NCBI GenBank assembly: GCA_025963715.1
Contig: JAOQAG010000034.1
Coordinates: 54,999 to 118,998 of the forward strand
Direction of reading: 5' to 3'
From: Bacteroidota bacterium
Lineage (GTDB): Bacteria > Bacteroidota > Bacteroidia > 2-12-FULL-35-15
DNA: 64,000 nt
Position 1 is the first letter of the stretch; each line of letters opens with the position of its first letter. The position numbers and the translations under genes are program-made. Of the stretch, positions 38,786-46,979 are shown piece by piece. Under the pieces are notes generated by a model that saw nothing but the letters and a program-made list of their open reading frames with translations, was not told the origin of the DNA and did not search any database.

Positions 38786-39351
38786 AAGAAGATAAAAACA
38801 AGCAGAGGCTTGAATTTTGGAATAACTATCCTGGTGAAATCCTGTGTATCGGAACGCAGATCAAAAATGATTTCTATGATGTAAAGAAGGATCGCCTGTG
38901 GCGCTTATGATCAAATTATGATTTGATTGGAGTATAAATTAATCATACGAGTATTAAATAGAAAACACAGCAATGGAATCACTATTAAAAACAAGACTCA
39001 CCCGGGTAGACGCTTTTGATCTTGTGCAGCAATAGCGGGAAGGATCGCCGGACGAATGATTCCGAAACAGAAGATCTTTTCGAATATTTCGAATCAGTGC
39101 TGAGAATTAATGGGCGATTATTAACCGCGGTTCTTCTGAGCGGGAGCGGAAGAAGAAATTGCCTTACAAGATAAAAAATCTTTTTGTTACTTTTTGGCTG
39201 CAAAAAGTAAGAAGATAAAAACAAGCAGAGGCTTGAATTTTGGAATAACTATCCTGGTGAAACCCTGTGTATCGGAACGCAGATCAAAAATGATTTTTAT
39301 GATGTAAAGAAAGATCGCCTGTGGCGCTTATGATCAAATTATGATTTGATT
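38786..39351. repeat. Composite G/H repeat, right copy
   Basis: It has the same order as the left copy and the same orientation: AAGAAGATAAAAACAAGCAG tail of H (starting 4 nt after the upstream stop), module G (about 38840-38936), AACACAGCAATGGAATCAC, module H (about 38995-39240), and a second G (about 39258-39351). The second G is cut off exactly where the stop codon of the minus-strand gene (39352-39354) begins. Confidence 0.8.
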
Positions 39352-39909
39352 TTACTCCTCCGTTACTTCCTCCAATTTTATTTCCACCGGGTGATTCAGC
39401 GCGATCAACAATTCTCCCGTTGAATCAAAAATAACATTGTCCATTTTTTTGTTTTCGGTATCCAATTCGTAATTAACCGCTGCCAACTGCATCTTACTGC
39501 CGTTGCTAAAGCTCAGCATTAAACCCATCGGCATGTACTGTTTTTCTTCCGTTGGCTCAAAATTCTCATCCAGGTCGAAATAAAAATTCCAGGTAATTTC
39601 CGCCTCCGTGATCTTTGTTCCTGTCAATTCCTTTATTCCCGGAATGTTTATAGCTTCCAGCTCTTTTACTTCCAGCTCGTTTGTAAGTGCATTTATTTTT
39701 TGAGGCAAAGAATCATAAAATTCTTTTTCAGAACTCCATGCAAATGAAAATGCCGCATCTCCGAATGTAAATTCAATTCCGCCGTTGATCAGCCACACAT
39801 GATCTTCATCAAATACCATGTAACCTTTCCCGAGATTATAAAATTCGATCCCCGTAATTTCTTTATTGAGCAGCGCCTGCTTCAATTGTGTTTCTTCTGT
39901 GATGTTCAT
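39352..39909 (-). CDS. Hypothetical protein
   Basis: The product has 185 residues, soluble and acidic, with no signal peptide or transmembrane segment. It has a mixed alpha/beta pattern with strands such as GKGYMVFDEDHVWLINGGIE and GLMLSFSNGSKMQLAAVNYE. I do not recognise the family. It lies 77 nt downstream of the M2 peptidase gene on the same strand, but a terminator lies between them. Its stop codon abuts a truncated G repeat. Confidence 0.6.
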   Translation of the reverse strand: MNITEETQLKQALLNKEITGIEFYNLGKGYMVFDEDHVWLINGGIEFTFGDAAFSFAWSSEKEFYDSLPQKINALTNELEVKELEAINIPGIKELTGTKITEAEITWNFYFDLDENFEPTEEKQYMPMGLMLSFSNGSKMQLAAVNYELDTENKKMDNVIFDSTGELLIALNHPVEIKLEEVTEE

Positions 39910-39938
39910 AAATGAGAGCTGCGTTTTTTATTTCATAT

Positions 39939-39973
39939 AAAAAGGGACAAGCAGCTGATGCTTATCCCTTTTT
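39939..39973 (-). terminator. Terminator of the M2 peptidase gene
   Basis: AAAAAGGGACAAGCA (39939-39953) and TGCTTATCCCTTTTT (39959-39973) pair with one mismatch around a 5-nt loop. The hairpin lies 14 nt past the M2 peptidase stop on the minus strand and before the start of the next gene. Confidence 0.82.
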
Positions 39974-39986
39974 GAGTGATGGTTCA

Positions 39987-41807
39987 TTATTTTAATTCCG
40001 GTAAGGTGTATTTTCTTCCGGCATTTTCTTTTTTCAGATAATCCATCAATGGAGCAAAATAATCCAGCATTGCTTTTGCGCTCAGGTCGCTTCCGGTTTT
40101 GTCTTTTAATAATTTGCGCCAATCTGCGCTGGCACCTGGTTTCATGATCTCGCCAATGAATTTACCCACTTCTTTGTTTCCGTAATAATTGGTAGCGTGC
40201 GGATCCTGATGCAGGATATTTTTTGAAATATAATCGTGTACCTGGAACAGCAATACATACGATAAGGCGTAATCATAATACTGCGCCGGATCATCGTTAA
40301 TATGCGTTTTTGTTGCCGCATCGCAATATTCCTCACCGCGGGTTGTTGGTGGTGCAATACCCTGGTATTGCGCCGCTAATTCCCACCAGCGTTTGTTAAA
40401 TTGGTCGGCCGGTAAATTATTTGCATAGATGTCGTGCTCGAACATGCTCATGGTTCCGGTGCTGAACGGAATAAACACCACATAATTCAATGCTTCCTTC
40501 AACAGTTTTTGCATATCATCCGTTTTGGTGTTTTTCGGGATCAGGTCCAGGTTTTCCATGAACGGTTTTTGCATCGCCGCCATTCCCATCATGCTTCCCA
40601 ATGCTTCGTGATACGCACGGTTAGCACCTTCGCGCAGCAAAATAGGCACATCCGGGTTGCTGTATGATAAATAATAATAAATATGCCCCAGCTCATGATG
40701 CGCTGTTTCATACCATTCACTGTTGGCTTCCACGCTCATTAACGAGCGTACATCCTTGTCGTAATCCATGTGCCATGCTGATGCATGATTGTTCTTTTTA
40801 TAATTCGCACCTTTGGGAGCAGGGTAGAGGTCCGATTTTTCCCAGAACGTTTGTGGCAATGCCGGGAAACCAAGGCTTACATAAAAACGTTCGCCTTGTT
40901 TTACGATCCATTCAGGTGTTTTTGTTTTCAATGCACTGTCCAGGTTAATGCCTTTTACATCCACCAAACTTCCCCAATCCTGTCCCCAGCGGTTAGGCAG
41001 CCATTGCGCCGGGATCATATCCGGAACTTCTTTCACGCCGTATTTTTTTGCAAACTCATAACGCGCATACGTATGTAATTCGCGGTAAAGCGGGTATAAC
41101 TCCTTATTGAATTTTTGCAGCATGTCAATCATTTCCTGTGTCGTCATTCCGTAATCGGATACCTGGTATTCAAAATAATCTTTGTAACCCAGTCCCTGAA
41201 CGGTTTTATTGCGCAGGTTGCGCAGGTTCACCAATCCGTCTTTTAAGCCTTTGCCAACTTCCTTACTGGCTTCCCAGGCTTTCAAACGTTTACCCATATC
41301 CTTTTCATTCGCCAGGATCTCATCAATATCGTTTGCCGAAACCGATTTTCCATCGATCTTAAAATCAAACCCGAATAATTTTTCGGTTTGTTTTGTTTCC
41401 GCTTTGATGCGCGCCTTTACAATGTCCTGGATGGTAGCCGGATTGTTTGCCGCTTTGTACAAAATGCTGTTCAGCTGCTTTACCTGCAGGTCGCTCAGCT
41501 TTTCTTTCTGTGCCAAAAAGTGACGCGCCATTTCAATATTTTCAGCACTTCCGGTAAACGTTGCCATTTCCTCTTCCGCACGATTGGTCGCAGTAGCATT
41601 GGTCGTATCGCCTTCCACAATGTGCGTATTTGATTTCCATTGTGCTTCATTATCAATAATGCTCAGCTCCTGGTATTTTTTGCTGTACGTGTCCAGGTAA
41701 GCCTGAACGCTGTCCTGCAAACCTTTGTTATCGCCGTTGCCGGATTTATTTCCACCGCAGGAAAAAAGCAATACCACGCCGGATAAAAGAATAAGATGTT
41801 TTTTCAT
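39987..41807 (-). CDS. M2-family (ACE-like) peptidyl-dipeptidase lipoprotein
   Basis: The product has 606 residues. A lipoprotein signal ends LLFSCGG (Cys17). The zinc site HHELGHIYYYL (HExxH) is followed about 25 residues later by REGANRAYHEALGSMM, which supplies the third zinc Glu. This is the arrangement of angiotensin-converting-enzyme-like M2 peptidases, which remove C-terminal dipeptides. The length is close to a single ACE domain. It is probably anchored in the periplasm or outer membrane for peptide use. A -7 box lies at 41833-41840. Confidence 0.92.
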   Translation of the reverse strand: MKKHLILLSGVVLLFSCGGNKSGNGDNKGLQDSVQAYLDTYSKKYQELSIIDNEAQWKSNTHIVEGDTTNATATNRAEEEMATFTGSAENIEMARHFLAQKEKLSDLQVKQLNSILYKAANNPATIQDIVKARIKAETKQTEKLFGFDFKIDGKSVSANDIDEILANEKDMGKRLKAWEASKEVGKGLKDGLVNLRNLRNKTVQGLGYKDYFEYQVSDYGMTTQEMIDMLQKFNKELYPLYRELHTYARYEFAKKYGVKEVPDMIPAQWLPNRWGQDWGSLVDVKGINLDSALKTKTPEWIVKQGERFYVSLGFPALPQTFWEKSDLYPAPKGANYKKNNHASAWHMDYDKDVRSLMSVEANSEWYETAHHELGHIYYYLSYSNPDVPILLREGANRAYHEALGSMMGMAAMQKPFMENLDLIPKNTKTDDMQKLLKEALNYVVFIPFSTGTMSMFEHDIYANNLPADQFNKRWWELAAQYQGIAPPTTRGEEYCDAATKTHINDDPAQYYDYALSYVLLFQVHDYISKNILHQDPHATNYYGNKEVGKFIGEIMKPGASADWRKLLKDKTGSDLSAKAMLDYFAPLMDYLKKENAGRKYTLPELK

Positions 41808-41832
41808 TTGTTTTTGTTTTTTGTAAGGGTAA

Positions 41833-41840
41833 CAAATATA
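41833..41840 (-). promoter_or_regulatory. -7 box TATATTTG for the M2 peptidase
   Basis: TATATTTG on the minus strand, 25 nt upstream of the ATG, fully matches TAnnTTTG. No clear -33 TTG is seen. A family D fragment (CAGATAACGAACAGGAACG) starts about 9 nt further upstream. Confidence 0.55.
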
Positions 41841-41939
41841 TAAATTTACAGATAACGAACAGGAACGAATATTACGAATCTATATGTGATGGAACGCAGA
41901 TGACACTGATGTAACGGATAAAAAAAAGATTTTCTTTTT

Positions 41940-42056
41940 GCCACAGATTCACGGATTTTTTTATTTGACAAATAATTACACGGATAAAATCGCAAAGCGA
42001 TTTATACGGATCTGTGCAATTTACAATTTCTTCTTTTTAATCTGTGAATCTGTGGC
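41940..42056. repeat. Family B palindromic element
   Basis: The 117-bp element has inverted ends GCCACAGATTCACGGATT and AATCTGTGAATCTGTGGC and the central palindrome AAATCGCAAAGCGATTT. Copies of the same size and plan are at 45985, 57856 and 62973; half copies are at 59876 and 63785. Confidence 0.85.
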
Positions 42057-42069
42057 TTCTAATTACACA

Positions 42070-42180
42070 TTGGTATGCCGGATTTCGCCTTATGTTTTCT
42101 TTTGTGCCTTTTGTGGTAAAAATCAGGGTATCGCACACACAGATTAGTAAATTAGTATTCATTGGTATTTAGTAGATATA
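42070..42180. repeat. C half-element and D block upstream of GT4 gene
   Basis: CGCCTTATGTTTTCTTTTGT (42080 onward) is a right half of family C. ACACACAGATTAGTAAATTA ... ATTCATTGGTATTTAGTAGAT (42136-42176) is a D block whose TTG (42162-42164) is placed as the -33 element of the GT4 promoter. Together with the B element it fills the 394-nt gap 41808-42201. Confidence 0.65.
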
Positions 42181-42194
42181 GATTTTTATCTTTG
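42162..42194 (+). promoter_or_regulatory. Promoter of GT4 gene using repeat-derived -33 box
   Basis: TTG (42162-42164) inside a D repeat, a 22-nt spacer, and TATCTTTG (42187-42194). The ATG at 42202 lies 7 nt after the box, so the transcript is probably leaderless. Confidence 0.6.
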
Positions 42195-42201
42195 CACCCA
42201 C

Positions 42202-43350
42202 ATGTCTTCCACCAAACAGAAAGTGATCATTGTAGGCCCAGCATTTCCACTACGAGGCGGGATCGCCAATTTCAACGAAGCGCTTTGCCGCTCTATGAAT
42301 GCCGCCGGAATGGAAGCGAAGATCATTTCCTTTTCTTTACAATACCCCGGATTTTTATTTCCCGGAAAAACACAATACGATCCCGGCAGCGGGCCGCAGG
42401 ACATTACCATTGAAACGAAGATCAATTCCATTAATCCCTTCAACTGGCTGAAAGTGGCCCGGCAGATCAAAAAGGAAAAACCGGATTATGTGATCTTCCG
42501 TTACTGGTTACCATTTATGGCGCCGTGTTTGGGAACCATCGCCAAATTTGTGAAAAAGGCAACAACTATCAAGACCATTGCCATTACCGACAATGTGATC
42601 CCGCATGAAAAACACATGGGCGATAAGTTGCTGACCGGTTATTTTATCCGCCAGTGCGATGGATTTATCGCCATGTCGCAATCCGTTTTAAATGATCTTT
42701 CGGAGTTTACCAACACGGATAAAAAGTCGTTTCTACCACACCCGATCTATGATATTTTTGGTCAGCAGGTAAGCAAAATTGAATCTCATAAATCATTGAA
42801 TTTAAATTCATTAGATAAACACATCTTATTCTTTGGTTTCATCAGAAAATACAAAGGGCTGGATCTCCTTTTGGAAGCCATGGACGATGAACGCATCCGG
42901 CAACTGGGGGTCAAATTAATTGTAGCGGGTGAGTATTACGAGGATGCAGCACCGTACAACGAGATCATCCGGAAGAAAGGTTTGGAAAGCAGCATTATCC
43001 TCAAAACCGAATACATTCCTTCTGAAGAAGTGCGTTATTATTTTGGCGCTGCCGACCTGATCGCGCAACCGTACCGGACGGCTACACAAAGCGGCGTTAC
43101 CCAGATCGCCTATCATTTCGAAAAGCCAATGCTGGTAACCAATGTGGGCGGTTTGCCCGAAATTGTTCCGCATAACAAAGTAGGGTATGTGACAGCAATT
43201 GATCCTAAATCCATTGCTGATGCCATTGTTGATTTTTACACCAACAACAGGGAAGCGGAATTTATCCGGAATACCATCCTTGAAAAGCAGCGCTTCCTCT
43301 GGAGCACGTTCGTAAAAGGCCTGCAGGAATTGTATGAGAAGATCAGATAA
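42202..43350 (+). CDS. GT4-family glycosyltransferase
   Basis: The product has 382 residues with a GT-B fold. The N-terminal nucleotide-fold start VIIVGPAFPLRGGIANFNEAL contains the acceptor-side GG loop. The C-terminal donor domain shows ILFFGFIRKYKGLDLLLEA, YFGAADLIAQPYRTATQSGV and PMLVTNVGGLPEIV, including the conserved acidic/Gly region of GT4 enzymes. It probably adds a sugar to a cell-surface glycan or lipid. There is no other glycan cluster nearby. The start is fixed by the promoter 7 nt upstream. Confidence 0.9.
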   Translation: MSSTKQKVIIVGPAFPLRGGIANFNEALCRSMNAAGMEAKIISFSLQYPGFLFPGKTQYDPGSGPQDITIETKINSINPFNWLKVARQIKKEKPDYVIFRYWLPFMAPCLGTIAKFVKKATTIKTIAITDNVIPHEKHMGDKLLTGYFIRQCDGFIAMSQSVLNDLSEFTNTDKKSFLPHPIYDIFGQQVSKIESHKSLNLNSLDKHILFFGFIRKYKGLDLLLEAMDDERIRQLGVKLIVAGEYYEDAAPYNEIIRKKGLESSIILKTEYIPSEEVRYYFGAADLIAQPYRTATQSGVTQIAYHFEKPMLVTNVGGLPEIVPHNKVGYVTAIDPKSIADAIVDFYTNNREAEFIRNTILEKQRFLWSTFVKGLQELYEKIR

Positions 43351-43384
43351 GCAGCAGATTCCGACAATAACTTCCTTTTTTTCT

Positions 43385-43615
43385 ACCACATAAGGCACAA
43401 AGAAACACATAGGGTTTTACCCGGAAGTACTGCATTTTTTTGAACCACAAAAGAATCAAAAGGCAAGATGTAACATACCAACGTGCAGTATTTGTTTTAC
43501 ATACAGTTTAACACACGCTAGTTCTTTTGATTCTTTTGTTTTCTTTTGTGGTTCAAAATTACACGTTGGTAAGGTCAAGCTTGCCTTATGTTCTCTTTTG
43601 TGTCTTATGTGGTGG
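43385..43615. repeat. Family C nested palindrome
   Basis: Outer arms TACCACATAAGGCACAAAG (43385 onward) and CTTATGTGGT (to 43613) enclose inner arms TTGAACCACAAAAGAATC (43439-43456) and TTCTTTTGTGGTTCAA (43541-43556). The shared internal motif CCCGGAAGTACTGC also occurs in the copy at 26533. The gap 43351-43780 holds no gene. Confidence 0.8.
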
Positions 43616-43683
43616 AAATAAGCCTTGAGGTTCGCAGCTAAAAATTGCGAAGCGATTTTCGGAAACCTCACCTGAATTTTTCG

Positions 43684-43691
43684 TATTTTTG
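43684..43691 (+). promoter_or_regulatory. -7 box TATTTTTG for the MORN-mnmA operon
   Basis: TATTTTTG fully matches TAnnTTTG. The leader to the ATG at 43781 would be about 80 nt. No exact TTG at -33. Confidence 0.5.
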
Positions 43692-43780
43692 CATCGTTTT
43701 TACGATCAGCCGCGGAAGATGTGAAACAATGTATCTTTCCGGTTAAACGTTGTTATAGTAAAAACAAATAATAAATTTCT

Positions 43781-44569
43781 ATGAACAGTCGTATTAAGTT
43801 GTTTGCTGCTTTTATTGGTTTAAGTATATCAGTTGCTGCCATTGCCCAGGAAGCGCCTAATAAAACAGGGCCAAAAGGAGAGAAAGAAGGCCATTGGATC
43901 AAGCTCGACGAGAATAAAAAGAAGATCTACGATGGTAATTTTGTGAATGATATCCCTACCGGAAAATTCACCTATTATTACCCGACAGGCGAAGTAAAAT
44001 CGGTAACGGTATTTTCAAAGAACGGAACCATTGCCCGCACCAAGATCTATTCTCCCGGTGGCGCCATTATGGGCGAAGGTAAATACCTGAATGAGAAAAA
44101 GGACAGCACCTGGAAATTTTATGATGAGGAAGGCGTATTGCTTTCTCAGGATAATTATTTGAACGGATTGAAGAATGGCAGCTGCAAAGTGTTTTACCGC
44201 AACGGGCAGATAGCCGACGACCGCACGTGGAAGGATGGCGTACTGAATGGGCCACGGCTGGATTATTTTGAAAGCGGACAAATGAAATACAAAGGCCAGT
44301 ACGTGAATGGAAAAGTGGAAGGAAAGGTAACGTATTATCATCCGACAGGAAACGTGGACGCAGAAGGGATTTACGTAAACGATTTAAAGGATGGCCCCTG
44401 GAAATATTACAATGAGAATGGTTCGATGAAACGAACCGATATTTATAAAAACGGAACATTAACAAATACCAGTGAAGATATAATCCCGAAAGAGCAGTTG
44501 GAGAAAGAGAAACAGCAGTACCAGGATTTTGAGATCAAAAATCCATTCGAAGATTATAGTCCAAACTAA
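43781..44569 (+). CDS. MORN-repeat (YwqK-type) exported protein
   Basis: The product has 262 residues. A signal peptide (about 1-22, AIAQ) is followed by about eight MORN_2 repeats of 22-24 residues (NDIPTGKFTYYYPTGEVKS; YVNGKVEGKVTYYHPTGNVD; NDLKDGPWKYYNENGSMKR). Such repeats form extended beta hairpins, and their role in Bacteroidota is unknown. The YwqK antitoxin label is only a domain name and should not be read as function. mnmA starts 7 nt after the stop, so the two are almost certainly one operon. Confidence 0.85.
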   Translation: MNSRIKLFAAFIGLSISVAAIAQEAPNKTGPKGEKEGHWIKLDENKKKIYDGNFVNDIPTGKFTYYYPTGEVKSVTVFSKNGTIARTKIYSPGGAIMGEGKYLNEKKDSTWKFYDEEGVLLSQDNYLNGLKNGSCKVFYRNGQIADDRTWKDGVLNGPRLDYFESGQMKYKGQYVNGKVEGKVTYYHPTGNVDAEGIYVNDLKDGPWKYYNENGSMKRTDIYKNGTLTNTSEDIIPKEQLEKEKQQYQDFEIKNPFEDYSPN

Positions 44570-44576
44570 CACAAAA

Positions 44577-45677
44577 ATGAGCAAAAAAGGAAAAGTATTA
44601 TTGGCAATGAGCGGTGGGATAGATAGTTCCATTGCAGCGCTATTGCTTCATGAGCAAGGATATGAAGTGGTGGGGATCACAATGAAAACATGGGATTACG
44701 CATCGTCGGGTGGCTCCACCAAGGAAACCGGTTGCTGCAGCCTGGATAGCATCAACGATGCACGCATGCTGGCGGTAAATCTTGGTTTTCCGCATTACAT
44801 CCTCGATATCCGCAACGAATTCGGGAATCACATCATTGATAATTTTGTGGAGGAATACCTTGCAGGGCGCACACCAAACCCTTGTGTATTGTGCAACACA
44901 CACATTAAATGGGAAGCATTATTAAAGCGTGCCGACATGCTGGATTGTGAGTTTATTGCAACCGGGCATTATGCGCGCATCCGGGAAGAAAACAGCCGTT
45001 ATGTAGTTTCCCGCGGTTTGGATACCACCAAAGATCAATCGTATGTGTTGTGGGGATTAACGCAGGAAAGCTTAAAACGCACCATTTTTCCATTACAGGA
45101 TTACCGTAAATCGGAGATCAAACAAATGGCAAAAGACAATGGGTATATTGACCTTGCAAATAAAAGCGAGAGCTACGAAATTTGTTTTGTGCCGGACAAT
45201 GATTACCGTGGTTTCCTGAAACGCAAAGTGGACGGGTTGGAGCAACGTGTAGACGGTGGTAATTTTATTGACCGGACCGGCCGCATATTGGGTACGCACA
45301 AAGGTTATCCGTTTTACACCATCGGGCAGCGCAAAGGATTGGAAATAGCCGTAGGCGAACCGCTGCACGTACTGGAAATTGTACCGGAAACCAATACCGT
45401 TATTTTAGGAAGCAAAGAAGAACTGGAACAACAACAAATGATTGTTGGAAAATACAACCTGATCAAATATGCAAGCCTGCCGGAAGGTTTTGAAACGCTG
45501 ACCAAGATCCGTTACAAAGATCCGGGAGCAATGGCAAGCATTTCGCACCAGGGAGATAAACTGAACGTATTGTTCCATACGCCTGTATCGGCAGTAGCAC
45601 CGGGACAATCCGCGGTGTTTTACGAAGGCGATGATTTAGTGGGTGGCGGGATCATCGAGCGCCAAATTATCTACTAA
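44577..45677 (+). CDS. mnmA: tRNA 2-thiouridylase MnmA
   Basis: The product has 366 residues. It places sulfur on U34 of Glu, Gln and Lys tRNAs. It has the PP-loop SGGIDSS (12-18), GCCSLDSINDARMLA, catalytic cysteines in NPCVLCN and YEICFVPDNDYRGFL, and tRNA contacts in TGHYAR and DQSYVLW. The start is the ATG 7 nt after the MORN stop; a 16-codon extension would overlap that gene. The last codons ATC TAC TAA coincide with the start of a family D repeat. Confidence 0.95.
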   Translation: MSKKGKVLLAMSGGIDSSIAALLLHEQGYEVVGITMKTWDYASSGGSTKETGCCSLDSINDARMLAVNLGFPHYILDIRNEFGNHIIDNFVEEYLAGRTPNPCVLCNTHIKWEALLKRADMLDCEFIATGHYARIREENSRYVVSRGLDTTKDQSYVLWGLTQESLKRTIFPLQDYRKSEIKQMAKDNGYIDLANKSESYEICFVPDNDYRGFLKRKVDGLEQRVDGGNFIDRTGRILGTHKGYPFYTIGQRKGLEIAVGEPLHVLEIVPETNTVILGSKEELEQQQMIVGKYNLIKYASLPEGFETLTKIRYKDPGAMASISHQGDKLNVLFHTPVSAVAPGQSAVFYEGDDLVGGGIIERQIIY

Positions 45678-46098
45678 TTACGAATTTGTACGAATGTACC
45701 AATCTGTGTGGTACGGATAACGAACAGAAACGAAACAACGAATCTGTGTGTGATACAATTACTAATGGATACGAATTATACCAATCTGTGTAATGCTGGG
45801 TTTTAATTTGTACTAAAATCACACTATTAACTTGTCACCCTGTATTTGTTGCGGAATCCCGTAAATGTTTGCAGAATTATTTTGAGTTATACACACTCTA
45901 CGGAGCTGTCATCCCGGGCTTGACCCGGGATCTCATAAATGGTTGCAGGATAATTTAATCTGTGTTTGAGCCGCATGTAAAAAAGCCACAGATTCACAGA
46001 TTTTTTTAAGTAAAACCAAATTTCACAGAAAAATCGCTTCGCGATTTTATGATAATCCGTGTGATTCCTTTTAATTTTTTAATCTGTGAATCTGTGGC
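45669..46098. repeat. Repeat block in the mnmA 3' region: D, A and B elements
   Basis: The D block runs from ATCTACTAATTACGAATTTG at the mnmA stop to about 45796. A degraded A half (CTTGTCACCCTG ... GTAAATGTTTGCAG) follows at 45833-45875, then an A hairpin (GTCATCCCGGGCTTGACCC, 45908 onward, with CATAAATGGTTGCAG) and a complete B element (45985-46098, centre AAATCGCTTCGCGATTT). The terminator at 46122 follows. It fills most of the 522-nt gap. Confidence 0.7.
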
Positions 46099-46121
46099 AA
46101 ACCGAATAATTTAGCATAAAC

Positions 46122-46150
46122 AAGGCCTGCATAAATTGCGGGCCTTTTTA
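46122..46150 (+). terminator. Terminator downstream of the mnmA repeat block
   Basis: AAGGCCTGC (46122-46130), loop ATAAATT, GCGGGCCTT (46138-46146), then a T run. It is the first conventional terminator after mnmA, about 450 nt past the stop. Confidence 0.78.
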
Positions 46151-46199
46151 GTTTTACAATAAAGGAAATTCCTTAACTTAGCGTAAATAAAAAGGGTTA

Positions 46200-46955
46200 A
46201 TGAAATCTCTCCGCCATCTGTTTTTTGTTGCCATTGTTTTTAGCGCGGGAATAAGTTCCTGCAAAAAAGATGCGGCATCAAAACCCGACCTTGGATACAA
46301 TTATTTTCCCTCCCAGGTAGGCAGATACATTGTATACAATGTGGATTCTACTTATTACGATGATTTTGCCGACAGTTCCCGCAATTATAAATTTCAGCTC
46401 AAAGAAAAAATCCAGTCCGTATTTACCGATAATCAAAACCGCCCGGCCATCCGCCTGGAGCGTTATGTGAAATATTACAATCCCGCCATCGCATACAGCG
46501 CCATGCAATGGCAATTGCGCAATGTGTGGGTGGAAAATGCCACTGCCACTACAGCGGAGAAAGTAGAAGAGAATACCCGTTACGTAAAACTGGCTTTTCC
46601 TGTAAAAGAAAACCAGAGCTGGAACGGAAATGCTCAGAATACCAACGATGCAGAAAATTATTCGTATGTATTTTATGACCTGCCGCGCACCCTTGGCGGG
46701 ATTCATTTCGATTCGGTATTACAGGTAAAGCAGCACGATGAAGAAAGCCTCATCAATAAAATTTATTACGAAGAAAAATACGCACGCAATATTGGTCTCG
46801 TTTACAAACGGGTGATCAATATTGGATCGCAGAAGACTTTTACAGGGCCATACGCTGCCGATTCATTGGCAGCTTATTTTGCAATACCCATACTGCTGCG
46901 CGCTGATACCGGTATCAATTATACATGGACGGTTACAGCATTCGGCAGAGAATAA
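46200..46955 (+). CDS. Hypothetical lipoprotein
   Basis: The product has 251 residues. A lipoprotein signal ends GISSCKKD (Cys21). The mature part is beta-rich (GRYIVYNVDSTYYDDFADSS; RPAIRLERYVKYYNP), a layout seen in many Bacteroidota lipoproteins; I do not recognise a functional family. The subtilisin gene follows after 24 nt, so the pair is probably co-transcribed and may act together at the cell envelope. Confidence 0.72.
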   Translation: MKSLRHLFFVAIVFSAGISSCKKDAASKPDLGYNYFPSQVGRYIVYNVDSTYYDDFADSSRNYKFQLKEKIQSVFTDNQNRPAIRLERYVKYYNPAIAYSAMQWQLRNVWVENATATTAEKVEENTRYVKLAFPVKENQSWNGNAQNTNDAENYSYVFYDLPRTLGGIHFDSVLQVKQHDEESLINKIYYEEKYARNIGLVYKRVINIGSQKTFTGPYAADSLAAYFAIPILLRADTGINYTWTVTAFGRE

Positions 46956-46979
46956 CATAACGATTTATACATCAGTACT

